Assembly: GCA_030681375.1 (NCBI GenBank)
Contig: JAUXWM010000044.1
Location: 1-56,247 of the forward strand
Length of the DNA: 56,247 nt
From: Gallionella sp.
Lineage (GTDB): Bacteria; Pseudomonadota; Gammaproteobacteria; Burkholderiales; Gallionellaceae
Direction: 5' to 3'
Shown here: piece by piece, positions 43,361 to 52,267 of the stretch
Layout of the letters: each line of letters begins with the position of its first letter
How positions within the stretch are numbered: the stretch's first letter is position 1
The notes under the pieces: model-generated
Told to the model about the DNA's origin: nothing
Database searches by the model: none
Seen by the model: the letters and a program-made list of their open reading frames with translations, nothing else
Program-made: the position numbers and the translations under genes

Positions 43361-43698
43361 TTATAGTTCAATGCAGCCCAGGAAAGTCCATTAAAACCGC
43401 ATGAATAAACGTTTTCGGTTTTTTGTTGTCCGCTACGGTTCAAGGCGACTCGCCCTGTGCAAAACATCGATGCCTGATTGCTGCTGGTGGCAGGGCACCG
43501 TTCCGAGCCGCGTTGCCGTTTGCGGCAATAGCACAATTCAGGCCTTGAGTTTGCGACATCATATCAATCATTTTCTTGTGTGCGGCCTACATTCTCCCAA
43601 CCCGTCATAAAATGGTGCGCCACCTCTTTGCTTCGCGTCAAGGTGAGTGTGGCAGATCGACTAACTACTGAAGATAATATATAAAAAAATCATTTGTT

Positions 43699-43992
43699 AT
43701 GTTTGTTGCCATTTTATTAGTTGCGTGCGTTTCGCCCCAAGAGCGTCGATTGGCTCTAACAAAAGAGGCTCAATCTAACTGTGCTCAATATGGCTACAAA
43801 CCATGATCTTATGAGCTTTCGAGTTGTATTGAGCGGCAATCTCAGACGATAAAGACCTGCAGGCAAGATCAGGCAGATTATCAAATGTGCACTGGCAACT
43901 GCCTGATGGCAAGCAAGAGTAGCTCATTCTCAGAAGGCGTGGCTCAATGCGCTGATAAGTGTCAGCATCTCCGACCGCGAAGTTGTAATTAA
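43699..43992 (+). pseudogene. Decayed small cysteine-rich lipoprotein gene with an internal TGA
   Basis: From ATG at 43699 the frame reads MFVAILLVACVSPQERR, a lipobox-like LVAC, and stops at TGA (43804-43806, codon 36). The same frame then continues for 61 codons to TAA with clear coding character and eight further cysteines (SCIERQSQ, TCRQDQADYQMCTGNC, QCADKCQH). The sequence around the stop (CAQYGYKP*SYELSSC) resembles small lipoproteins with YGxxPG, so the TGA probably replaced a Gly codon. Upstream, in frame, is ATA-AAA-AAA-TCA-TTT-GTT-ATG, which looks like a lost start (M-K-K-S-F-V-M...). Both changes suggest decay. A sequencing error or TGA recoding cannot be excluded. Confidence 0.6.
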
Positions 43993-44037
43993 AAACGCGG
44001 CAGGATGGAGTTCACCAATAACCAATGGGCCATTTAT

Positions 44038-44283
44038 ATGCTAAAGCTCATTAAAACTCTGCTGTTTACTTTTATTGCAATGCCTTGCTCGTTATATGCC
44101 TTGGACAAGAATGGGAATTTTGAATCCAGGGATGAGCAAGATAAATACATCGCGGCTGTGCTCCTTTCCCGCTCGCCTGCCACGCTTCCCATCCGCCCCA
44201 AGGAGCTCCCCCAAAGGCGGATAAGGGCAGTGATGATGTTGCACCCATTGTGGGAGCATGATAAAGTACCGCCATGCGAGTGA
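44038..44283 (+). CDS. Short ORF with signal peptide, probably a gene remnant
   Basis: The 81-codon frame starts MLKLIKTLLFTFIAMPCSLY and has a convincing Sec signal peptide ending near ALYA-type SLYALDKNG. About 20 hydrophilic residues follow (NFESRDEQDKYIAAVLL). From about 44160 the sequence turns Pro/Arg-rich (SRSPATLPIRPKELPQRR) and looks non-coding, which suggests that a secreted protein gene was cut by recombination. The end overlaps higB by ten bases. An ATG at 44005 is in frame upstream. I do not recognise the family. Confidence 0.4.
   Translation: MLKLIKTLLFTFIAMPCSLYALDKNGNFESRDEQDKYIAAVLLSRSPATLPIRPKELPQRRIRAVMMLHPLWEHDKVPPCE
44239..44267 (+). promoter_or_regulatory. Candidate promoter of higBA
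   Basis: TTGCAC (44239-44244), a 17-base spacer and TAAAGT (44262-44267) lie just before the higB ATG at 44274. The leader would be nearly absent, which weakens the call. Confidence 0.35.
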
Positions 44284-44567
44284 TAGCCGTCAGTACGTTA
44301 CGCGATTTTTGGGCGAAGCACCCGCAGGCGGAAACGCCGCTGCGCGCGTGGTATGCCGATGCAAGCCGGGCAGTCTGGAAAACCCCGGCGGACATTAAGG
44401 CGGCGCACCGTAATGCCAGTTTCGTGGGGCGTAACCGCGTAGTGTTCAATATCAAGGGCAACGATTACCGCTTGATCGTGGCGGTGCATTACGACCGGGG
44501 GATGATGTACATCCGCTTTGTCGGGACTCATGCAGAATATGACGCGCTGGATGCGGGAAAGGTGTAG
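44274..44567 (+). CDS. higB: HigB-type mRNA interferase toxin
   Basis: The 97-aa protein begins MRVIAVSTLRDFWAKHP and has the HigB segments PLRAWYADASRAVWKTPADIK, VVFNIKGNDYRLIVAVHYD and MYIRFVGTHAEYDALDA. HigB is a RelE-fold endonuclease that cuts mRNA on the ribosome. As usual for this family the toxin gene precedes the antitoxin gene, which starts three bases after the toxin stop. It lies inside the tRNA-Thr element, where such a pair could stabilise the insertion against loss. Confidence 0.92.
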   Translation: MRVIAVSTLRDFWAKHPQAETPLRAWYADASRAVWKTPADIKAAHRNASFVGRNRVVFNIKGNDYRLIVAVHYDRGMMYIRFVGTHAEYDALDAGKV

Positions 44568-44569
44568 CA

Positions 44570-44944
44570 ATGGAACTCAAGCCAATTAGAACCAAGGCCG
44601 AATACAAGGCCGCTCTGCGCGAGATCGAGGCGCTATTCGACGCGCCCGAAAAAACGCCCGAAGCGGACAGACTGGAAGTATTGGCGATGCTGGTGGAAAA
44701 ATATGAAGCACAGCACTACCCCATCCCCGCGCCCGACCCTATAGATTTTTTGAACTACGCGATGGAAGCACGCGGGCTAACACGTAAGGATTTGGAACCG
44801 TACATTGGAAGCCGTGGCCGTGTGGCCGAAGTGTTGAACCGCGCCCGCCCGCTTACCTTGGCGATGGTGCGGCGCTTGTCGGAAGGCCTCAAACTGCCAG
44901 CGGATGTGCTGATAGCGGATTATGAGTTGCGTCATGCCGCTTAG
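44570..44944 (+). CDS. higA: HigA-type antitoxin with helix-turn-helix
   Basis: The 124-aa protein has an N-terminal part typical of the long HigA class (MELKPIRTKAEYKAALREIE, LEVLAMLVEKYE). The C-terminal HTH has FLNYAMEARGLTRKDLEPYIGS, VAEVLNRARPLTLAMVRRLS and LKLPADVLI. It should neutralise HigB and repress the operon. ATG follows the higB stop at three bases (TAGCAATG). The region from its stop to the right repeat, 44945-45055, holds no gene. Confidence 0.92.
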   Translation: MELKPIRTKAEYKAALREIEALFDAPEKTPEADRLEVLAMLVEKYEAQHYPIPAPDPIDFLNYAMEARGLTRKDLEPYIGSRGRVAEVLNRARPLTLAMVRRLSEGLKLPADVLIADYELRHAA

Positions 44945-45055
44945 AAGATCGCACAAGTTGTTGCAATGCCGATGCCTTAACTCTAGCGATTAACGGTATA
45001 TTAAATTAGTTAAATCAAAATAGTAAACAACAGTGCGGTTGTCGAGGCTGAATGT

Positions 45056-45077
45056 GATTCCTCTCTCCAGCACCATT
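45056..45077 (+). repeat. attR-like repeat of the tRNA-Thr 3' end
   Basis: It is an exact 22-base copy of 43339-43360. It lies 16 bases before the start of the ABC export operon and just before that operon's ribosome site. Confidence 0.85.
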
Positions 45078-45093
45078 CACTTGAGGAATCTGC

Positions 45094-46257
45094 ATGGACA
45101 CCCCATCGCCCCCTGCACGCAATCACCTCCTGAAATATCTCCTTTATTTCATTGTTCTGTTGCTATTGATTGTTGCAGCCTGGTATTTCACGCGTGATGA
45201 ACCGCCACGGGTGCAACTGACCAAGGTGGAATTCGGCACGGTGGAAGCGACCGTCAGCAATACCCGTGCCGGAACAGTCAAAGCCTGCCGCCGTGCCAAA
45301 CTCTCTTCCCCGTCCGGCGGACAGATTGCACGCATGCTGGTCAAAAAGGGCGAGCATGTGAAGGCAGACCAGATATTGCTGGAATTATGGGATAACGACT
45401 TGCAGGCACAGGCCAGTCTGGCGCAACAACAGTTCAGCATGGCACAGAGTCAGGCAAAACAGGCCTGCCTACAGGCCGATCTGGCGGAAAAAGAAGCCGA
45501 CCGCGCCCGTCAGTTGCAGGCTAAAGGTTTTATTTCTGTTGAAGGGCTGGATCAGCGCACTTCAGCCGCCAGGGTAGCGAGCGCCGGATGCGAGGCCGCC
45601 CGCAGTCAGATCGAACAGAGCAAATCGCGCATTGCCGCCGCGCGCGCCGGTCTGGATCGTATGGTGTTACGCGCGCCGTTCGACGGCATCGTCGCCGACA
45701 TCAGCGGCGAACTGGGCGAATACGCCACGCCCTCCCCGCCCGGCATCCCCACCCCGCCCGCGATTGACCTGATAGACGACCGCTGCCTGTTTGTCAGCGC
45801 CCCGATAGACGAAGTGGATGCGGCCAGCATCAAGGCGGGGCAGATGAGTCGCATCACTCTGGATGCGATCAAGGGCAAAACCTTCGCGGCACGCGTCAAA
45901 CGCGTCGCCCCCTATGTACTGGAGTTGGAAAAACAGGCGCGCACCGTGGAAGTGGAAGTGGATTTCATCGAAGCGCCGAGCGCCGAAAACCTGCTGGTGG
46001 GCTACAGCGCCGATGTGGAAATCATCCATACCCGCCATGAAAACGTGCTGCGCATCCCGACCCAGACCCTGCTGGAAGGCAAAAAGGTATTGCTGTACAA
46101 AGCCAATGGCGTACTCGAAGAACGCACCGTGACCACCGGCCTGGCCAACTGGGAACAGACCGAAATCACCTCGGGACTGGCGGAAGGTGACCTGATCGTG
46201 CTGACGCTCGATCAGGAAGGCGTAAAGGCTGGCGTAAAAGTTAAACCCGAAAAATGA
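45094..46257 (+). CDS. Periplasmic adaptor of an ABC exporter (HlyD/MacA-like)
   Basis: The 387-aa protein has one N-terminal membrane helix (KYLLYFIVLLLLIVAAWYF) and no lipobox. It has the HlyD-type lipoyl half SGGQIARMLVKKGEHVKADQ, an alpha hairpin rich in Gln, Ala and Lys, and a second half RMVLRAPFDGIVADISGELGE. Beta-barrel parts ending in PTQTLLEGKKV follow. It should bridge the ABC permeases to an outer-membrane channel. A TGAGGA ribosome site precedes ATG. It is first in a four-gene export operon; the tRNA-Thr element ends directly upstream. Confidence 0.9.
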   Translation: MDTPSPPARNHLLKYLLYFIVLLLLIVAAWYFTRDEPPRVQLTKVEFGTVEATVSNTRAGTVKACRRAKLSSPSGGQIARMLVKKGEHVKADQILLELWDNDLQAQASLAQQQFSMAQSQAKQACLQADLAEKEADRARQLQAKGFISVEGLDQRTSAARVASAGCEAARSQIEQSKSRIAAARAGLDRMVLRAPFDGIVADISGELGEYATPSPPGIPTPPAIDLIDDRCLFVSAPIDEVDAASIKAGQMSRITLDAIKGKTFAARVKRVAPYVLELEKQARTVEVEVDFIEAPSAENLLVGYSADVEIIHTRHENVLRIPTQTLLEGKKVLLYKANGVLEERTVTTGLANWEQTEITSGLAEGDLIVLTLDQEGVKAGVKVKPEK

Positions 46258-46266
46258 TGCAACCAG

Positions 46267-46338
46267 GTAGGGTGGGCATCTCATGCCCACGCAGATAACC
46301 GCAATAAAAAGAAGGTGGGCAGAATCTGCCCACCCTAC
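46267..46338. repeat. GTAG-type REP pair between the adaptor and ATPase genes
   Basis: GTAGGGTGGGCA and the inverse TGCCCACCCTAC are the ends; each end also forms its own hairpin (GGGTGGGCA-TCTCA-TGCCCAC and GGTGGGCAGA-A-TCTGCCCACC). It is the same family as at 9682, 10268 and 20664. It lies inside an otherwise compact operon. Confidence 0.85.
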
Positions 46339-46371
46339 GAATCTACGAATCCACACAGGAGCGACGATTGC

Positions 46372-47048
<677 letters not shown>

Positions 47049-47052
<4 letters not shown>

Positions 47053-48257
47053 AATATCTCGACGTCGCGCAATTCGCTGCTACGAGTCTGCACGGCAGTC
47101 GTTCACGTACGCTGCTGATGATACTGGCGATGTCCATAGGCGTGGCGTCGGTTGTGGTATTGACCGCGCTGGGCGAGGGTGCACGCCGCTATGTGGTCAA
47201 TCAATTCTCCTCGCTGGGCAGCAATCTGATCATCGTCTTCCCGGGTCGCACCGAAACGGCAGGCATAGGCCCGGGCATGTTACTCGGACAAATACCACGC
47301 GAACTCAGCCTGGATGACGCGCAAGCCCTGTTGCGCAGCCCTGCCATCGCGCGCATCGCGCCGCTGACCATAGGTACGTCGCAGATTTCAAAAGACGCGC
47401 TCAACCGCGAGGTAGTGGTATTGGGTTCCACCTCGGATATGCTGAAAGTACGCCATATGATCATGGGGCTGGGGCAATTCCTGCCCGCGGGCGACGTCCA
47501 TTCCAGCGAGTCCGTATGCGTGCTGGGCGCAAAAATCCGGCGCGAATTGTTCGGCAATGCCTCCGGCATCGGCGCATGGGTAAGACTGGGCGACCGGCGT
47601 TTCCGCGTGATCGGCATCATGTCCAGCCAGGGCGAATCCATGGGCTTCAATACCGACGAGATCGTCATTATTCCCGTCGCCGCAGCGCACATGCTGTTCA
47701 ACACCTCCGGCCTGTTTCGTATTTTGATCGAAGCCAAGAGCCGCGAAAGCATAGAGCCCGCCAAACGCGATGCCGAACGTATTCTGACCGAACGCCACAA
47801 CGGCGAGCGCGATGTGACGGTGGTCACGCAGGATGCCGTGCTGGCTACCTTCGACCGCATCCTGCGCGCCCTGACGCTGGCAGTGGGCGGTATCGCCGCA
47901 ATCAGTCTGGCGGTAGCGGGCGTGCTGATCATGAACGTGATGCTCATCGCCGTCTCACAGCGCGTCAAGGAGATCGGCCTGCTCAAGGCGCTGGGCGCGC
48001 CAGCCACGCAAATCCGCAAGCTGTTCTTTGCCGAAGCCGTGCTGCTGTCCGGCATCGGCAGCCTGGTTGGACTGATACTGGGCGAGATCGGCGTGCTGGT
48101 AATCGCCAGGCTCTACCCTGCATTGCCGGTGGCCGCGCCCTGGTGGGCGGTGCTGGCGGCTATCGCCACCTCGCTGGGCACCGGCATCCTGTTCAGCGTC
48201 TGGCCCGCGCGCCGCGCCGCCCGGCTCGATCCGGTGACGGCATTGGCGGGACGATGA
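47049..48257 (+). CDS. ABC exporter permease, MacB-like, first
   Basis: The 402-aa protein has the FtsX/MacB layout: one membrane helix after SLHGSRSRTLLMILAMSIGVA, a periplasmic domain of about 220 residues and three C-terminal helices. The last region includes RVKEIGLLKALGAPATQIRKLFFAEA. The start GTG overlaps the ATPase stop. The N-terminal ATPase domain of true MacB is absent, since the ATPase is a separate gene. It probably forms a heterodimer with the next product. Confidence 0.92.
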
Positions 48258-48258
48258 C

Positions 48259-49458
48259 ATGCTGCTACCCGATCTGATCCGCCTCACCACTTCCAGCTTC
48301 CTGGCTTACCGGATGCGCAGTTTTTTGACGGGTCTGGGAATCGCCATCGGCATCACGGCAGTGATTCTGCTGACTTCCATCGGCGAGGGGCTGCACCAGT
48401 TCGTACTGGCGGAATTCTCCCAGTTCGGCACCAATATCACCACGGTGCAGCCTGGCAAGACGCAGATGCAGGGCGGCAATGTCGGCATCTTCGGCTCGAG
48501 CCGTCCGCTGTCGCTCGATGATGCTGAAGCGCTACGCCACCTGCCCTATGTAGAGAGCGTCAACCCCGGTCTGATGGGCAACTCGGACATGCGCGCCAAC
48601 GGCAAGACGCGCCGTGCGACGGTGTTCGGCGAGGGTCGCGACTTCGCCAAGACCTTCAGCATGAAAGTGCAGAGCGGCAGTTTCTGGACAGACGAGGACA
48701 ATGAGCAGGCGCGCGCGCAGGTGGTGCTGGGCGCGAAGATACGGCAGGAGCTATTCGCCGGACAGAATCCGCTCGGCAGCTATCTGCGCATCGCCGGGCA
48801 GCGTTACCGCGTGATCGGCGTGATGGAAGCCAAGGGACAGATACTCGGCATGGACATGGACGACGCTGTGTTTATCCCGGCGGCGCGCGCGATGGAGTTG
48901 TTCAACCGCCCCGGCCTGATGGAGATCAATGTCAGTTACCGCGCCAGCACCGACCTGGCAGCGGTCACTCGCGTCATCACGGAACGTCTGACGGAGCGGC
49001 ACGGGCGCGAGGATTTCACGTTAATCTCGCAGGAGCAGGCGCTGGAAGTACTGAGCTCGGTACTGGATGTCATCACTTTCGCGGTGGGCGCGCTGGGTGG
49101 AATCTCATTACTGGTGGGCGGGGTAGGCATTCTCACCATCATGACCATGGCCGTCACGGAACGCACTGCCGAAATCGGCCTGCTGCGCGCGCTGGGTGCG
49201 CGCGAGAAACAAGTTCTGGTGCTATTTCTGGGCGAGGCCATATTGCTGTCCGCGCTGGGTGGACTGGCCGGCCTTGCGCTGGGCATCGCCATTGCGCAAG
49301 GCCTGCACTGGCTGTTCCCAGCGTTGCCGGTGCATACGCCCTGGCTGTTCGCCGTACTGGCCGAAATAAGCGCCGTCAGCATCGGCCTGATAGCCGGTGT
49401 GGTGCCCGCACTGCGTGCGGCAAGACTCGACCCGGTAGAGGCGCTCCATGCGGAGTAA
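48259..49458 (+). CDS. ABC exporter permease, MacB-like, second
   Basis: The 399-aa paralogue of the preceding gene has the same four-helix plan. SSFLAYRMRSFLTGLGIAIG lies at the N-terminus, TERTAEIGLLRALGAREKQV before the last helices and GVVPALRAARLDPVEALHAE at the C-terminus, a typical FtsX end. The ATG lies one base after the first permease's stop. Two different permeases suggest an asymmetric pump, as in some bacteriocin or lipid exporters. The substrate is unknown. 49459-49637 holds no gene that I can support. Confidence 0.92.
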   Translation: MLLPDLIRLTTSSFLAYRMRSFLTGLGIAIGITAVILLTSIGEGLHQFVLAEFSQFGTNITTVQPGKTQMQGGNVGIFGSSRPLSLDDAEALRHLPYVESVNPGLMGNSDMRANGKTRRATVFGEGRDFAKTFSMKVQSGSFWTDEDNEQARAQVVLGAKIRQELFAGQNPLGSYLRIAGQRYRVIGVMEAKGQILGMDMDDAVFIPAARAMELFNRPGLMEINVSYRASTDLAAVTRVITERLTERHGREDFTLISQEQALEVLSSVLDVITFAVGALGGISLLVGGVGILTIMTMAVTERTAEIGLLRALGAREKQVLVLFLGEAILLSALGGLAGLALGIAIAQGLHWLFPALPVHTPWLFAVLAEISAVSIGLIAGVVPALRAARLDPVEALHAE

Positions 49459-49637
49459 TGCACGCCCAGGCGCTGAAAATACGCATACAACGACGTCCCC
49501 GCCCGCTCGACAAATACTGCGAAGCCTTATGAACGGCAACGCGATTGACCTCCGGCGGTACACGTGGCATTCTCATGCCAACCGACACCTTTCCTGCATG
49601 CTTTTTGCTGCGTACTGATTCACGTTACTTCAAAAAA

Positions 49638-50942
49638 ATGCCCTCTCCATTGCCTAATGATTTTCCTCAGCGTCACGAACTGAACAATGAAGTGCATGCG
49701 CGGCCTTATGAAATTCTGCATGCCCCTGAGCAGATATCTTATCTGGCGGTACTGGTTAATGAGCACGAACGCAGTCGGGAATGGGAACATTTTTCTAGCC
49801 TGCTCGCCCATTATGGGCAGCCGCTGCCGCAACAGGAACGCAACCACCTGAACCTCAATCTGGGCGACCTGCGCATCAAGATAGAGCGCCATCAAGAATT
49901 CACAAGCTACAAATTTATTCGCCACGGTGAGTACGACGATCCTTTTAACACCCCGGTGAGCAATGATCTGCCTTCAGACTGGTTAGCCGCCATTCCAGGA
50001 CAGACACTGGTAGCGATGCACATCGCAATTATAAGCAGTCCGGCATCTGAGCCGGGAACAGAGTCTGCTTTAATAGAAGCCGCGCCTCACTTTGATAATA
50101 CGACCTTGGTAGGCTCCAAGGTGGGACGCCATGCCAACCGTACTTACACTGATTTCCGTATCCATGCGGATGGCTATACGCGAATGCTGTTTATCGACAA
50201 AAACCCTTTACCAACACAAACCGGAAGGTTAATACTGCGGCTTCTGGAAGTTGAGACCTATCGCATGCTAGCGCTGCTGGCGCTTCCAACCGCACGCAAC
50301 CTCATCGTCGCACTCGCAAAAGCGGATGAAAAGCTGACTTTAATCACCGATGCCATCGCACGCGGCAGTGATAAGACAGATGAACAATTGCTGGAAGAAC
50401 TCACGCAATTCGCCGCCACCGTGGAACACATGGTTTCTGCCAATTATTACCGTTTCGCCGCCTCGCGCAGCTACTTCGGGCTGGTCGCCAACCGTCTCAC
50501 CGAGCTGCGCGAGGCCCCCATAGAAGGCATTCCGACGTTAGGAGGATTCCTCAATCGGCGCCTGGACCCCGCCAGACAAACATGCGATTCAGCCGCACGC
50601 TGGCTCGAACTGTTACCCAAGCGTGTCTCGCACGCGAGTGAGCTATTGCGTTCGCGTGTGGATGTCAAACGTGAGGCACAGAACCAGTCGCTACTCGTTG
50701 CGATGAATCAACGCGCGGAACTACAGCTAAACTTGCAACAGACCGTAGAAGGCCTGTCCGTCGCTGCGATCACCTACTACGCGGTGAGTCTGATCGGCTA
50801 TCTTGTCAAGGCTTCAGACTATGTCGGCCCCTGGCGTATAGACGCTGACATTACCAGAGCCGCTGCAATCCCGCTGGTAGCCGGCTTGGTTTATTTCGGC
50901 ATCAGGCGCATCAAACATACTGTTCACAATACTGAAAAATAG
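49638..50942 (+). CDS. DUF3422 family membrane-anchored protein
   Basis: The 434-aa protein begins MPSPLPNDFPQRHELNNEVHARP, a highly typical DUF3422 N-terminus. Other conserved parts are FDNTTLVGSKVGRHANRTYTDFR and SRSYFGLVANRLTELREAPIEG. Two hydrophobic segments at the C-terminus (TYYAVSLIGYLV and AAAIPLVAGLVYFGIRRI) suggest a membrane anchor, as in the CorA-like helical layout noted for this family. The function is unknown. I chose the ATG at 49638; the frame is open from 49545 but has no family similarity there. The gene stands alone. Confidence 0.88.
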   Translation: MPSPLPNDFPQRHELNNEVHARPYEILHAPEQISYLAVLVNEHERSREWEHFSSLLAHYGQPLPQQERNHLNLNLGDLRIKIERHQEFTSYKFIRHGEYDDPFNTPVSNDLPSDWLAAIPGQTLVAMHIAIISSPASEPGTESALIEAAPHFDNTTLVGSKVGRHANRTYTDFRIHADGYTRMLFIDKNPLPTQTGRLILRLLEVETYRMLALLALPTARNLIVALAKADEKLTLITDAIARGSDKTDEQLLEELTQFAATVEHMVSANYYRFAASRSYFGLVANRLTELREAPIEGIPTLGGFLNRRLDPARQTCDSAARWLELLPKRVSHASELLRSRVDVKREAQNQSLLVAMNQRAELQLNLQQTVEGLSVAAITYYAVSLIGYLVKASDYVGPWRIDADITRAAAIPLVAGLVYFGIRRIKHTVHNTEK

Positions 50943-51053
50943 TTCTCTGACACGCGCACCGTATTTTTCCAAATTTTCATACCTCTGCCGCAGATTCTTT
51001 CTTTTCCGGTAAGTGTATAATTCACGCCACTGTTCATATCCCAAGGAAATACC

Positions 51054-52247
51054 GTGTCCCTGTCCAAGCGCGTGCTAGCTATCAAACCGTCCCCGACTCT
51101 TGCCGTCACGGCACGTGCTGCAAAACTCAAGGCGGAAGGCAAGGATATTATCGCTCTGGGGACGGGCGAGCCTGATTTCGATACGCCGCAGCACATCAAG
51201 GATGCCGCGATAGCCGCAATCAACAAGGGTTTCACCAAATATACCGCGGTGGGCGGCACGCCCTCGCTCAAACAGGCCGTCATCGCCAAATTCAAACGCG
51301 ACAACGGGCTGGATTACACCGCAAAACAGATTCTGGTTTCCTGCGGCGGCAAACAGAGCTTCTTCAATCTGGCGCTGGCCGTCATCAACCCCGGCGACGA
51401 AGTCATCATCCCCGCGCCGTATTGGGTTTCCTACCCCGACATCGTCATCATCGCCGAAGGCCGTCCGGTCATCGTCGAAGCGGACATTGCACAGGGTTTC
51501 AAGCTGACGCCTGAACAACTGACAGCGGCGATTACGCCCAGAACCCGGATGCTGGTCATCAACAGCCCAAGCAACCCTTCCGGCGCGATCTACACGCTGG
51601 AAGATCTCAAGGCACTGGGCGAAGTACTACGCAAACATCCTGACATCCTGATTGCCAGCGACGACATGTATGAGCATATCGCGCTGACCGATGCCAAATT
51701 CGTCAACATACTGGATGCCTGCCCCGATCTGTACCCGCGCACCATGGTGCTGAACGGCGTATCCAAAGCCTATGCGATGACGGGCTGGCGCATCGGCTAT
51801 GCGGCGGGGCCGGAACACATCATCACCGCGATGGAAAATATTCAGTCGCAAAGCACTTCCAACCCGACCTCAATTTCGCAGGTAGCGGCGGAAGCGGCGC
51901 TGAATGGCGACCAGAGCTGTTTGAATCCCATGATCAAGGCATTCCGCGAGCGCCATGTATTTGTGGTCAATGAACTGAACAAGATTCCCGGCCTGAAGTG
52001 CCTGATGGCGGGCGGCGCGTTTTACGCCTTCCCAGACGCACGCAAGGCCATCGCAACGCTGCACCAAAAGGGCATCATTACGACCGCCACCGACATCGCG
52101 TTATCCGAGTATCTGCTGGTGGAAGCGGGTGTGGCCGTCGTGCCCGGCTCGGCGTTCGGCAGCGAAGGTTACATCCGCCTGTCATTTGCCACATCGATGG
52201 ACAACCTCAGGAATGCACTTGAGCGCATCGCAAAGGCGCTGGCGTAA
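51054..52247 (+). CDS. aspC: Aspartate aminotransferase, class I (AspB type)
   Basis: The 397-aa PLP enzyme transfers amino groups between aspartate and 2-oxoglutarate. The PLP Lys lies in NGVSKAYAMTGWRIGYAAG. Other landmarks are ALGTGEPDFDTPQHI, PAPYWVSYPDIV, NSPSNPSGAIYTLEDL and SDDMYEHI. The sequence belongs to the Ib-gamma/AspB type, in which some members also act on prephenate. It starts with GTG after AAGGA. A TATAAT at 51016-51021 is a likely -10. It converges with the cyclase-AsmA gene, with only 20 bases between stops. Confidence 0.93.
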   Translation: MSLSKRVLAIKPSPTLAVTARAAKLKAEGKDIIALGTGEPDFDTPQHIKDAAIAAINKGFTKYTAVGGTPSLKQAVIAKFKRDNGLDYTAKQILVSCGGKQSFFNLALAVINPGDEVIIPAPYWVSYPDIVIIAEGRPVIVEADIAQGFKLTPEQLTAAITPRTRMLVINSPSNPSGAIYTLEDLKALGEVLRKHPDILIASDDMYEHIALTDAKFVNILDACPDLYPRTMVLNGVSKAYAMTGWRIGYAAGPEHIITAMENIQSQSTSNPTSISQVAAEAALNGDQSCLNPMIKAFRERHVFVVNELNKIPGLKCLMAGGAFYAFPDARKAIATLHQKGIITTATDIALSEYLLVEAGVAVVPGSAFGSEGYIRLSFATSMDNLRNALERIAKALA

Positions 52248-52267
52248 GGCTGTAGCCTAACTGAGGG

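Larger units (their letters stand above)
43339..45077. mobile_element. Small integrated element at the tRNA-Thr 3' end, no integrase seen
   Basis: The element is 1.7 kb and is bounded by exact 22-bp direct repeats (43339-43360 and 45056-45077) that correspond to the tRNA-Thr 3' end plus TT. This is the usual target of tyrosine recombinases. Inside are a decayed lipoprotein gene, a short signal-peptide ORF and higBA. 43361-43680 has no convincing gene. The part around 43660-44160 is more A/T-rich than the neighbourhood. No integrase, excisionase or replication gene is visible, so it is either a deletion remnant or moved by an integrase in trans. Confidence 0.75.

Noticed and set aside
43294..43536. 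Minus-strand frame ending in ERGIEPPTYALRVRC
   Set aside because: It is the antisense translation of tRNA-Thr, a well-known spurious ORF, with no ribosome site.
43401..43610. Plus-strand 69-codon frame after tRNA-Thr
   Set aside because: It has no ribosome site, no recognisable domain and a composition unlike coding DNA; it lies in the flank of the integrated element.
49466..49637. N-terminal extension of the DUF3422 protein from 49545
   Set aside because: The added residues have no family similarity and the conserved start MPSPLPNDFPQRH is preceded by its own ATG.
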